Shown in pieces: positions 1 to 5,687 of a stretch of DNA of 7,849 nt (position 1 is the stretch's first letter; each line of letters opens with the position of its first letter). Made by a program: the position numbers and the translations under genes. The notes beneath the pieces are model-generated. The model was not told the DNA's origin and made no database searches. It saw nothing but the letters and a program-made list of their open reading frames with translations. Origin of the DNA: Thermofilum sp. ex4484_15 (GTDB lineage: Archaea; Thermoproteota; Thermoprotei; Thermofilales; EX4484-15); NCBI GenBank assembly GCA_002254595.1, contig NJEH01000039.1, positions 1-7,849 on the forward strand, in the 5' to 3' direction.

Positions 1-666
1 GCTACTACTTACGGCGAACCGGGGGTAGCCGTAGTAGCGGGTACGGGTTCCATAGCTTACGGTAGGAATAGGGAGGGGCTAGAGGTAAGGGTAGGAGGGT
101 GGGGTTGGTTAATAGGGGACGAGGGGAGCGCGTTCGATATAGCTAGGAAAGCTATGAACGCTGCTTCTAGGGCTTACGAGGGTAGGGGGCCCTCCACTAC
201 CTTAACTTACCTCCTAAGTAGGAGGTTTAGGGTAAGCGATTTTAGGGACTTGATATCGAGGATTTACGGTAGGGGTAGAGCCGTTAGCGTTACCTTAGCG
301 AGCTTAGCCCCTCTAGTAGATGGAGCGGCTAGGAGGGGGGATGGCGTAGCTAGGGAAATACTTAATGAAGCCGGTAGGGAGCTAGCTTCGTTAGCTATAG
401 TTACCGTTAGGAAGCTAGGCTTAGCCGGAGGTAGGGTAATCATAGGAGGAGTAGGAGGGGTTTTCAGATCCCGCTTCGTATGGAACTCGTTCAGGAGGGC
501 GATATTCTCCGAGGGGGGCTTAAGGGCTACCCTAAGGGGTCCTTTATATGGGCCCTATCCCGCGTTAGGAGGGATGGTAATGGCTTTAAGGCGTAGGAGC
601 GCCTATAAGGAAGGGGTAGCTGAAAGGTACTTCGAATCCTTAACTAAATACTTAAGGGGTAAGTAA
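1..666 (+). CDS. BadF/BadG-type ATPase, N-acetylglucosamine kinase-like (5' partial)
   Basis: The reading frame is open from the first base, so the start lies outside the window; 221 residues are visible, and about 80 N-terminal residues with the first phosphate-binding motif are probably missing for a family of about 300. Visible ASKHA-fold (actin/hexokinase-like) motifs are AGTGS at residues 13-17 (second phosphate loop), a GGWGW...GDEGSA block at 32-44 that is characteristic of N-acetylglucosamine kinases and BadF ATPases, and a GGVGGVFRS block at about 149-157 (adenosine-binding region). Family members phosphorylate amino sugars with ATP in the cytosol or act as ATPase activators of reductases. 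The GGWGW...GDEGSA block favours the sugar-kinase type, but the substrate cannot be read from the sequence. The gene converges on the zinc-finger gene with only 3 bases between the two stops, so it is probably a separate transcription unit. Confidence 0.85.
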   Translation, partial: ATTYGEPGVAVVAGTGSIAYGRNREGLEVRVGGWGWLIGDEGSAFDIARKAMNAASRAYEGRGPSTTLTYLLSRRFRVSDFRDLISRIYGRGRAVSVTLASLAPLVDGAARRGDGVAREILNEAGRELASLAIVTVRKLGLAGGRVIIGGVGGVFRSRFVWNSFRRAIFSEGGLRATLRGPLYGPYPALGGMVMALRRRSAYKEGVAERYFESLTKYLRGK

Positions 667-669
667 GAA

Positions 670-930
670 TTAAGCGCCTCCTTCGCTTTCGTAACTTAGA
701 ATTAATTCATCTAACCTTAATTTTCTCTTCTTAGGCGTTAGTGCACTACTTAATACTATAACTTCTGATAACTTATCGCTAAGTTCATCCTTTTCGGCTT
801 TGTACTCCTCCCATAACCTTTCCCCTAAGGGCTTAATTTCGTATTCCTTATGTTCTTTACTCCAATGCCTCTCGTACTCATCTAGGGACTTAAACGACCT
901 GCCGCATATCCTACACCTAAACGATGCCAA
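670..930 (-). CDS. small C2H2 zinc-finger protein
   Basis: This is an 86-residue protein with one classical zinc finger near the N-terminus: C6-x2-C9, then H22 and H27, with the usual hydrophobic core (Phe and Leu between Cys and His). After it come a charged, probably helical segment and a basic KKRK patch, with no second domain. Small single-finger proteins of this type are common in Thermoproteota and some are DNA-binding; the target here is unknown. A GTG at 937-939 would add three residues, but that GTG lies inside a perfect GAGGTG ribosome binding site (937-942) placed 6 bases before the TTG at 928-930, so TTG is the better start. The ribosome binding site follows the stop of the upstream stomatin-like gene directly, so the two are almost certainly co-transcribed and the function may be linked. 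Confidence 0.78.
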   Translation of the reverse strand: MASFRCRICGRSFKSLDEYERHWSKEHKEYEIKPLGERLWEEYKAEKDELSDKLSEVIVLSSALTPKKRKLRLDELILSYESEGGA

Positions 931-936
931 AACGCC

Positions 937-942
937 CACCTC
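937..942 (-). promoter_or_regulatory. ribosome binding site that decides the zinc-finger start
   Basis: On the minus strand this reads GAGGTG, an exact complement of the archaeal 16S rRNA tail. It sits 6 bases before a TTG codon (928-930). The competing GTG start overlaps the site itself and so could not use it. Confidence 0.6.
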
Positions 943-1911
943 TTAACTTTTAGGTAAGCTTAAAGGTACTACGTAAACTTGCTGCCCCGGGGAAGTAGGG
1001 GATATGAGGACTATAGCCCTACCGGTTTCGGCTAGCTTCTTCAAGGTCTCCATGTAATAATAGAACTTTAAGGCTTCCGTACTATTGCCCCCGAAGGCCT
1101 TAGCTACTATTTCTAAAGCCCTAGTAGTAGCGTTAGCTAGTATAATTTTAGATTGGGCTTCTCCCATAGCCTCCAATATCCTCTTCTGAGCCGTAGCGTT
1201 AGCTAATATCGTGGTCCTAGTCTTATTGTACCTAGCAGCTTCCATTAACTGCTCAGCTATCATCTTCTGCTCCACGGCCCTAGCGAAGGCAGGTTCTAGA
1301 TCTATTTTCCTAATCATTACGTCCTCTATCACTATAGCGTTAGGTACCCTAGGGTCGTTCTTTACCGCCTCGATTAACCTCTCCCTTATAACCTCCCCCG
1401 CTTCCATCCTCTTAGGACCGTAAATATCTAGGGCTGAGTACTTACCTACTACATCCCTTACTATCTGCCTTATCTTAGGGTAAAGGATCTTACCCTTATA
1501 ATCCAAATCCGGCATCGCTTCAAATAGTTCAGCTGCATGGTTAGGATCTACGTGGAACCTAACAGTTAAATCCACGTAAACGAAGAGCCCCTCCTTAGTA
1601 GCGGTTTTCAACGCCGGCCATTCCCCTTGCTTCACTATATTACCTTCCTTATCGAACTCGGTCCACATATCCACCTTCTCGCTATAAACGGGTACGTAAG
1701 CTATGGATACCCAAGGCGGTTTAAAAGCGTAGACAGGCCCTCTTATAACGTCTTTATACACCTTACCCGCTATAGGATCGTAAAGTACGCCTATATAGCC
1801 TACCGGTACGTAAGCTATGGTAAAACGTAACAGTACGACCGCTACTATAATTACCGCTATCATTAGAGCTATTAGGGCCCCCTTAGCCCTACTTACGCCG
1901 TAGGCTATCAA
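943..1911 (-). CDS. SPFH/Band 7 (stomatin/prohibitin-like) membrane protein
   Basis: This 322-residue protein has a positively charged N-terminus, one membrane segment at about residues 12-28, then a Band 7 domain (about 30-230) beginning with VPVGYIGVLYDP, a typical entry strand of prohibitin/stomatin proteins. The C-terminal third is an Ala/Glu/Lys-rich helical region likely to form the coiled coil that builds rings of these proteins. The family scaffolds membrane microdomains and often partners with membrane proteases; no NfeD or protease gene is visible here. The start is TTG directly behind a GGGAGGGGG tract, a little closer than ideal; the next candidate is Met17, which would cut the membrane segment. 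The block ILANAT occurs twice about 25 residues apart in the helical region, giving NxT sequons. It is the first gene of an operon with the zinc-finger gene and is divergent from the GltD-like gene. Confidence 0.87.
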   Translation of the reverse strand: MIAYGVSRAKGALIALMIAVIIVAVVLLRFTIAYVPVGYIGVLYDPIAGKVYKDVIRGPVYAFKPPWVSIAYVPVYSEKVDMWTEFDKEGNIVKQGEWPALKTATKEGLFVYVDLTVRFHVDPNHAAELFEAMPDLDYKGKILYPKIRQIVRDVVGKYSALDIYGPKRMEAGEVIRERLIEAVKNDPRVPNAIVIEDVMIRKIDLEPAFARAVEQKMIAEQLMEAARYNKTRTTILANATAQKRILEAMGEAQSKIILANATTRALEIVAKAFGGNSTEALKFYYYMETLKKLAETGRAIVLISPTSPGQQVYVVPLSLPKS

Positions 1912-1988
1912 CCCCCTCCCCCTTATTATTAAAGGAACGAAACGAATAAAGTTAACTAAGGAGCGTCCTAAATTCGATTGGGATATCC
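1912..1988. promoter_or_regulatory. divergent promoter region between stomatin-like and GltD-like genes
   Basis: This 77-base AT-rich gap must hold both outward promoters. On the minus strand CTTTATT (about 1946-1952) and TTTAATAATAA (about 1923-1933) are possible TATA boxes; the first would give a short leader that contains the G-rich ribosome binding site. No clear TATA box stands out for the plus strand. GTTAAC at 1951-1956 is a short palindrome of unknown meaning. The exact elements are inferred. Confidence 0.35.
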
Positions 1989-2975
1989 ATGTTCTCGTAC
2001 AAGGTAAGTATTAAGGTAAGGGGGAGTGTAGCCGTAGTAGGCGCGGGGCCAGCGGGGTTAAAAGCAGCAGGTACTTTAGCTTCAGCTAACTGCGAGGTAG
2101 ACGTTTACGATTCTAATCCCGAACCTGGAGGGTTGTTGATATTCGGTATACCTAGCTTTAGGATAAATAAGGATAAGGTAATAGAGGGAATTGAAAAATT
2201 AGAGCACCTAGGGGTTAAGTTCTTTAATAAGGTGAAAGTAACGGGGAAGTTCTTAAGGGAGTTATTAACAGGATACGATGCCGTACTTATAGCGACCGGA
2301 GCTTGGGAACCCAGGAAGTTGAATTTAAGAGGGGTAGAGCTAAGCGGGGTCTATTACGCTTTCGACTACTTAGTAAGTAAGGCCTTAAGCGAAAGGGGTT
2401 ATTTAAGGGGTTCAGAACTCCCTAGGTTAGGTAGAAGAGTAGCGGTAATAGGGGGGGGACTTACAGCTGTAGATGCTTGTTTAACGGCCTTAAAGGAGGG
2501 AGTGAGGGAGGTATACTTACTTTACAGGAGGACTAAGGAGTACGCACCCGCTGGTAAACGGGAGCTGGAGAAATTAGAGGAGGAAGGGATAAGGGTGATC
2601 GAACTAGCTATACCTAAGGAGATCCTAGGTAAGGCTAAAGTGGAAGGGGTAAGGGTAGCTAAAGCTAAATTAGCCGAACTCGATGAAAGCGGTAGGCCTA
2701 AGCCGATAGAACTACCGGGTAGCGAGTACGTAATAGGGGTAGATAGCGTCCTCGTAGCGATAGGCGAGAAACCTACCCCCCCTCCCTCTATAACCGATTT
2801 AAATGTAAGGTTAGGGAAGGGTGGCGAAATCTTAGTGGACGATAAATATATGACGACTAGGGAAGGTATTTTCGCAGCAGGCGACGTAGTTTCGGGGCCT
2901 TCTAGGATAGGTTTAGCCATGAAGAGCGGCTTAAAGGCAGCTCTTTCCCTGATAAACTACTTAAAGGAAGGCTAG
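1989..2975 (+). CDS. GltD-type FAD/NAD(P)-dependent oxidoreductase without Fe-S domain
   Basis: This 328-residue flavoprotein resembles the small subunit of glutamate synthase and NfnB-like transhydrogenase subunits. The FAD-binding GAGPAG is at residues 18-23, followed by the family block PGGLLIFGIPSFR (46-58), ATGAW (102-106), the NAD(P)-binding GGGLTAVD (155-162), a YRR basic pair near 180 that may contact the NADP phosphate, and a C-terminal AAGD (296-299) that contacts FAD. True GltD is about 450-480 residues with an N-terminal domain carrying two 4Fe-4S clusters; here the FAD motif starts at once, so that domain is absent. It cannot feed glutamate synthase in the usual way alone, and an unknown electron partner is likely. 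ATG at 1989 is the only good start: a stop lies 36 bases upstream in frame with no ATG, GTG or TTG between. It appears to be a single-gene unit. Confidence 0.85.
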   Translation: MFSYKVSIKVRGSVAVVGAGPAGLKAAGTLASANCEVDVYDSNPEPGGLLIFGIPSFRINKDKVIEGIEKLEHLGVKFFNKVKVTGKFLRELLTGYDAVLIATGAWEPRKLNLRGVELSGVYYAFDYLVSKALSERGYLRGSELPRLGRRVAVIGGGLTAVDACLTALKEGVREVYLLYRRTKEYAPAGKRELEKLEEEGIRVIELAIPKEILGKAKVEGVRVAKAKLAELDESGRPKPIELPGSEYVIGVDSVLVAIGEKPTPPPSITDLNVRLGKGGEILVDDKYMTTREGIFAAGDVVSGPSRIGLAMKSGLKAALSLINYLKEG

Positions 2976-3021
2976 GTAAGGTACTTCGATCCTCCCTGCC
3001 TAGGGCTTTAATACCTTAAGT

Positions 3022-3066
3022 ACTCCTTTTAATAACTTTAAAACCGTAGGGGAATTAATTTATTTA
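3022..3066 (+). promoter_or_regulatory. probable promoter of the radical SAM/NifX-like operon
   Basis: The 102-base gap after the GltD-like gene holds an AT-rich stretch with two TATA-like boxes, TTTTAATAA (about 3027-3034) and CTTTAAAA (about 3036-3043). Transcription would start some 25 bases further on, giving a short leader before the ATG at 3078. A CCTTTT pyrimidine tract at 3025-3030 could also end the upstream transcript. A third AT-rich block (3055-3066) is too close to the start codon to serve as a TATA box. Confidence 0.3.
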
Positions 3067-3077
3067 CAGTAAACGGG

Positions 3078-3359
3078 ATGCCTTCCGAGAGGTTAGTTTT
3101 CGGATCCATCCCCTCCAGGAGGTTAGGTAGGAGTTTAGGGGTGAATAACGTACCTCATAAAGTATGTAGTTATTCGTGCGTTTACTGCCAATTAGGCCGT
3201 ACTATCCGTAAGACGATAAGGAGGAGGGTTTTCTACGATCCCATGGAAATATATCGGCAGGTACTGAGGAAGCTAACTAAGTTGGAAGCTAAGGGGTTAA
3301 AGATAGATTACTTGACTTTTGTAGCTAGTGGGGAAACCTACTTTGGATATCAATATTAG
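3078..3359 (+). CDS. N-terminal fragment of the radical SAM protein (cluster-binding part)
   Basis: This 93-residue open frame holds the start and the 4Fe-4S motif C30-x3-C34-x2-C37. It ends at a TAG just after the first frameshift; the last six or so residues (after SGE) are out-of-frame sequence. The ATG at 3078 has only a weak GGG ahead of it. A functional enzyme from this piece alone is not plausible, since the rest of the barrel is missing. The next stretch, 3359-3538, continues the protein in a third frame (DKEISLLKELGVP...), without a start of its own. Confidence 0.6.
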   Translation: MPSERLVFGSIPSRRLGRSLGVNNVPHKVCSYSCVYCQLGRTIRKTIRRRVFYDPMEIYRQVLRKLTKLEAKGLKIDYLTFVASGETYFGYQY

Positions 3360-3534
3360 ATAAGGAAATAAGTTTACTAAAGGAGCTAGGAGTACCCATA
3401 GCCGTCCTTACTAACGCTTCCCTTCTTTCAATTAGGGAAGTAAGGGAGGATCTCTTAGCGGCCGATTTAGTATCCGTTAAAGTAGGCGCCGTAAGTAAGT
3501 ACTTATGGGTTAAGGTTAATGACCCCATAGGGAG

Positions 3535-4035
3535 TTGAAGTTAAATGATATACTAAGCGGTTGCTTGGAGTTCTTCGAGGAGTTCGAAGGGAAATTAATT
3601 ACCGAAACCATGTTAATAAAGGGACAGGATTACCTCCATGAATTGAGGAGGATAGCGGATTTCTTAAGGGAATTAAGGCCCTTTAAGGCTTATATAGCCG
3701 TACCTACTAGGCCCCCTACCGAACCGTGGGTAAAGCCGGTTGAGGAGGTATTAAGTTACGCCTTCTGCGTCCTTTCTGAAAAGTTAGGTTACGGAAAGGT
3801 TGAGTATTTAACGGGTTACGAAGACTCTTCCTTCCCCTTGATCGGCGAGATACGCGAGGAAATACTAGCCGTAACTTCGGTACATCCCTTAAGGGAGGGG
3901 GCGCTTAAGGGGATGCTAAGGACGGCTAACGCAGGTTGGGGATTGGTAGAGGAACTATTAAGGAACGGAGAGCTAATTAAGTTAAATTACGGAGGGATTA
4001 CGTATTATGTAGGGGGAGGGCGTGAAACGGAATGA
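3535..4035 (+). CDS. C-terminal fragment of the radical SAM protein
   Basis: This frame of up to 166 residues carries the C-terminal half of the barrel and tail: the ETMLIKGQD strand, AYIAVPTRPPTEPW and SVHPLRE, all family hallmarks. The TTG at 3535 is a leucine codon of the original gene rather than a real start: a GGGAG tract abuts it with no spacing. Its stop (TGA, 4033-4035) overlaps the ATG of the NifX-like gene, which suggests translational coupling in the intact ancestor. Alone it lacks the iron-sulfur cluster motif. Confidence 0.6.
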   Translation: MKLNDILSGCLEFFEEFEGKLITETMLIKGQDYLHELRRIADFLRELRPFKAYIAVPTRPPTEPWVKPVEEVLSYAFCVLSEKLGYGKVEYLTGYEDSSFPLIGEIREEILAVTSVHPLREGALKGMLRTANAGWGLVEELLRNGELIKLNYGGITYYVGGGRETE

Positions 4036-4406
4036 GTAGGTACGTAAGGACCCTCTTACCTACTTACCAACCGGGAGGGTTAAAGGCTAAGGTATACCCC
4101 CATTGGAGGGATTCCCCTACCTTTACTAAGGTATGCTTAAGTAAGGAGGGGGTTAGGTGTGTAAGGTCGTTTAAGCTCGCTAGCGATGAATTATTAGTGG
4201 AACTAATTAAGAGGGAAGGAGTAAATTACGTCATAGCTTTATCGTTAAGTACTAGGGCGTTAGAGCTCCTAACTAATCTAGGGGTGAAGGTACTTACCGG
4301 TAAGTTCTCCACGGTCGAGGAAGCTTTAAGGAAATTTAAGGAGGGAAAACTATTCTTACTAACCTTAAATAAAGTAAGGATAGGAGGGCTGCCCCTAGAT
4401 CCTTAA
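4032..4406 (+). CDS. NifX/NifB-type Fe-Mo cofactor-binding domain protein
   Basis: This is a 124-residue single-domain protein of the dinitrogenase iron-molybdenum cofactor family (COG1433-like). The second half is typical: VNYVIALSLSTRALELL at about 64-80, then a GVKV turn and VEEALRKFKEGKL at about 94-106, as in the RNase H-like fold of NifX and NifB C-termini. The first half departs from the family: where most members have HFGRAPYF, this one has HWRDSPTF (H24-F31), followed by C35 and C43, which could be extra metal ligands. Family members bind or carry Fe-S or FeMo-type clusters, and many have nothing to do with nitrogen fixation; no nif genes are seen here. The ATG overlaps the stop of the radical SAM gene (ATGA), so the two were built to be expressed together. 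Cluster binding is inferred. Confidence 0.75.
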   Translation: MSRYVRTLLPTYQPGGLKAKVYPHWRDSPTFTKVCLSKEGVRCVRSFKLASDELLVELIKREGVNYVIALSLSTRALELLTNLGVKVLTGKFSTVEEALRKFKEGKLFLLTLNKVRIGGLPLDP

Positions 4407-4416
4407 TAGCGTAGAA

Positions 4417-4425
4417 TTTATATTA
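4417..4425 (+). promoter_or_regulatory. TATA box of the metal ABC transporter operon
   Basis: TTTATATTA is very close to the archaeal TATA consensus. Counting about 26 bases from its centre puts transcription start near 4445-4450, about 7-12 bases before the ATG at 4457, so the leader is very short. It is the clearest promoter in the window. Confidence 0.6.
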
Positions 4426-4453
4426 GTGCACTAAACAGTATTGTAGGTGCACC
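4423..4453. promoter_or_regulatory. tandem GTGCAC palindromes, candidate repressor operator
   Basis: Two perfect palindromes share the core GTGCAC: TTAGTGCACTAA (4423-4434) and GGTGCACC (4446-4453). Their centres are 21 bp apart, two turns of B-DNA, so they lie on the same face of the helix. The first overlaps the end of the TATA box and the second overlaps the predicted transcription start and the GGTG ribosome binding site. A dimeric regulator bound here would block initiation, as metal-dependent repressors do. The regulator is not in the window. Confidence 0.5.
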
Positions 4454-4456
4454 GAT

Positions 4457-5269
4457 ATGATATGTAAAACGTACTTCCTATTACTTATAGTAGTGTTAGC
4501 CCTCCTTACTGCTTCAAGTTATAGTAAACCGATGATAATTTGTACTACTACGGTATTGGCTAGTATAGTAAGGGATTTAGCTAACGGTAGGGTGGAGATA
4601 TACGCTATAGCCCCCCCTTCGGTATGTCCCGCCCACTACGACGTAAGGCCTAGCGATTTAAGCAAGGTAGCTAGAGCTAACCTAATATTCTACCATGGCT
4701 TCGAACCATGGGTAAAGGAGATAGCGAAGGCTTCGGGTTCTAGGGCGATATTAATTAAGGTAAGTGGGCCGTGGAACACCCCCAGTAGCTTATCCGCTAA
4801 GTACATTAAGATGGCTAAGGCCTTAGCTAAGTATCTACATTCAGATTTTAACTCGTCCCTAACCCATTGCCTATACGGGATATCGAAAGTAGATAATTAC
4901 CTCAAGAATTTCTCCCTAACCCACGGGTTTAAGGGCCTACCCACAGTGTGCGCCCTATTCCAAAAGCCCTTCCTAGAGTACTTAGGCTTCCGTTGTATAG
5001 CTACTTACGGACCCCCCGAGATGGTAAGTTTAAGGACTTATCTAGCTATAGTAGCCAATGCTACGAAGTTTCATGCGGTCCTAGTAGTAGATAACTTACA
5101 GAGCGGTACCCAATTGGGCAAGAAGATAGCGGACGCCCTAGGCATTAAGGAAGTAGCTTTAACTAACTTCCCATGGGTAACTAAAGGCCTTAACAATATG
5201 ACCTCAGTGATGATCTGGAACGCTAAATTGCTAGCTAAAGCCTTAACTTCGAAAGGAAGGAGGGGTTAA
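4457..5269 (+). CDS. ZnuA/TroA-like metal ABC transporter substrate-binding protein (atypical)
   Basis: This 270-residue secreted protein starts with a signal sequence (K4, hydrophobic 6-19, likely cleavage near residue 23) without a lipobox cysteine. The mature part follows the cluster A-I (TroA/ZnuA) plan: a first strand with CTTTVLASIVRDLANG, the first metal-site loop CPAHYDVRPSDL (57-68), ANLIFYHGFEPW (75-85), and a second lobe with VLVVDNLQSG and a final TNFPW. H60 matches the first ligand of zinc/manganese members. At the expected later ligand positions I see N107 (in GPWNTP), Q169 (before PFLEYLGF) and no clear DP-type aspartate, so the usual His/His/His-or-Glu/Asp set is not kept; C57, H80, E83 and C165 are other possible ligands. 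It captures the substrate outside the membrane for the permease encoded downstream. The FmdE gene begins one base after its stop. Confidence 0.83.
   Translation: MICKTYFLLLIVVLALLTASSYSKPMIICTTTVLASIVRDLANGRVEIYAIAPPSVCPAHYDVRPSDLSKVARANLIFYHGFEPWVKEIAKASGSRAILIKVSGPWNTPSSLSAKYIKMAKALAKYLHSDFNSSLTHCLYGISKVDNYLKNFSLTHGFKGLPTVCALFQKPFLEYLGFRCIATYGPPEMVSLRTYLAIVANATKFHAVLVVDNLQSGTQLGKKIADALGIKEVALTNFPWVTKGLNNMTSVMIWNAKLLAKALTSKGRRG
5259..5263 (+). promoter_or_regulatory. ribosome binding site for the FmdE-family gene
   Basis: GGAGG lies within the last codons of the binding-protein gene, 7 bases before the TTG at 5271, and supports that unusual start codon. Confidence 0.55.
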
Positions 5270-5270
5270 T

Positions 5271-5687
5271 TTGGACTTAATTAAGGTTAAGAGGAAGTTA
5301 AGCTTGGAGGATGCCGCCGCATTCCATGGCCATAAGGGACCTTGGTTAATATTAGGATATAAAGCCGGTGAAAGGGCTATAGCCGTCCTTAAACCAGCGG
5401 ACGAAAAGGACCTAAAGTGCTTAATTAAGTGTCCAATGGAATTACCCTACACTTGCGTTATTGATGGAGTTCAGGTATCTTCCAAATGTACTTTAGGTAA
5501 ATTGAACTTAATAGTAAAGGAATCTAATATAATAGAGCTAATTTTCGAAAATAGAAGTAATGGAAGTAAACTAAGTTTAAGGCCGAAACGAAAGGTAATT
5601 AAAGCACTACTTAAAGGGGGACGGGAAATAATAGCTTCATTGGAGGAGGCGAACCCTTGCGAACTTTTCGAGGAGGAAAGGGGGTGA
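5271..5687 (+). CDS. FmdE-family protein (formylmethanofuran dehydrogenase subunit E-like)
   Basis: This 138-residue cytosolic protein shows the FmdE hallmarks: FHGHKGPWLILGYKAG (18-33), with H19 and H21 as likely metal ligands, then PYTCVIDGVQVSSKCTLGK (59-77), with C62, D65 and C73. The C50-x3-C54 pair and C130 are extra cysteines. FmdE proteins (COG2191) occur next to molybdenum or tungsten formylmethanofuran dehydrogenase genes in methanogens and as stand-alone metal-binding proteins elsewhere. The longer versions carry a C-terminal zinc ribbon, which is absent here. No formylmethanofuran dehydrogenase gene is present; the gene sits inside an ABC importer operon between the binding protein and the ATPase. 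I infer a role in receiving or sensing the imported metal. The start is TTG, one base after the previous stop, and the end overlaps the ATPase GTG. Confidence 0.83.
   Translation: MDLIKVKRKLSLEDAAAFHGHKGPWLILGYKAGERAIAVLKPADEKDLKCLIKCPMELPYTCVIDGVQVSSKCTLGKLNLIVKESNIIELIFENRSNGSKLSLRPKRKVIKALLKGGREIIASLEEANPCELFEEERG
5671..5676 (+). promoter_or_regulatory. ribosome binding site that decides the ABC ATPase start
   Basis: AGGAGG is followed by a 7-base spacer and the GTG at 5684. An in-frame TTG at 5657 lies upstream of the site and would add nine residues that do not resemble an ABC N-terminus. Confidence 0.6.

Larger units (their letters stand above)
3078..4035 (+). pseudogene. COG0731-type radical SAM protein, broken by three single-base frameshifts
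   Basis: Read through three frames, this is one recognisable radical SAM protein of about 318 residues, related to the family that includes the archaeal wyosine synthase TYW1 but of the stand-alone FGSIPSRRLG type. The order is FGSIPSRRLG, the CX3CX2C cluster motif (C30, C34, C37), a GEPT-like SAM-binding motif, then a C-terminal half with AVPTRPPTEPW and SVHPLRE, all typical of the group. Three indels split it: one extra base in GGGGAAACC (about 3334-3336) inside the GEPT motif, one extra base in CAATATTAG (about 3351-3358), and one missing T near 3534-3537. Restoring them gives GEPTLDINLDKEI and later DPIGSLKLND without stops. Codon use and motifs are otherwise intact, which points to sequencing or assembly error or very recent inactivation. 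It overlaps the NifX-like gene by ATGA. The substrate is unknown. Confidence 0.75.

Noticed and set aside
738..748. A third GTGCAC copy (TTAGTGCACTA), nearly identical to the first operator palindrome
   Set aside because: It lies inside the zinc-finger coding region, is single, and one stray copy of a six-base core is expected by chance in a window this size.
2522..2920. Long minus-strand open frame opposite the GltD-like gene
   Set aside because: It is Ser/Pro/Leu-rich antisense sequence of a well-supported gene, with no domain motif or ribosome binding site; the same holds for the antisense frames at 1211-1423, 1627-1830, 3325-3528, 5710-5898 and 5998-6216.
2976..3021. Possible hairpin terminator around CTAGG repeats after the GltD-like gene
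   Set aside because: The inverted segments are short and imperfect, and CTAGG is common throughout the window.
3330..3540. Programmed frameshifting in the radical SAM gene
   Set aside because: Three shifts in mixed directions with no recognisable slippery site plus structure make recoding much less likely than error or decay.
3535..4035. C-terminal radical SAM fragment as an independent gene
   Set aside because: It has no properly spaced ribosome binding site and continues the upstream protein exactly once one missing T is restored.
4032..4406. Nitrogen fixation locus, suggested by the NifX-like protein
   Set aside because: No nifH, nifD, nifK or nifB is present, and this domain is widespread in archaea that do not fix nitrogen.
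5657..5683. Longer ABC ATPase start at an in-frame TTG
   Set aside because: The strong AGGAGG site lies downstream of it and points to the GTG at 5684; the extra nine residues do not look like an ABC N-terminus.
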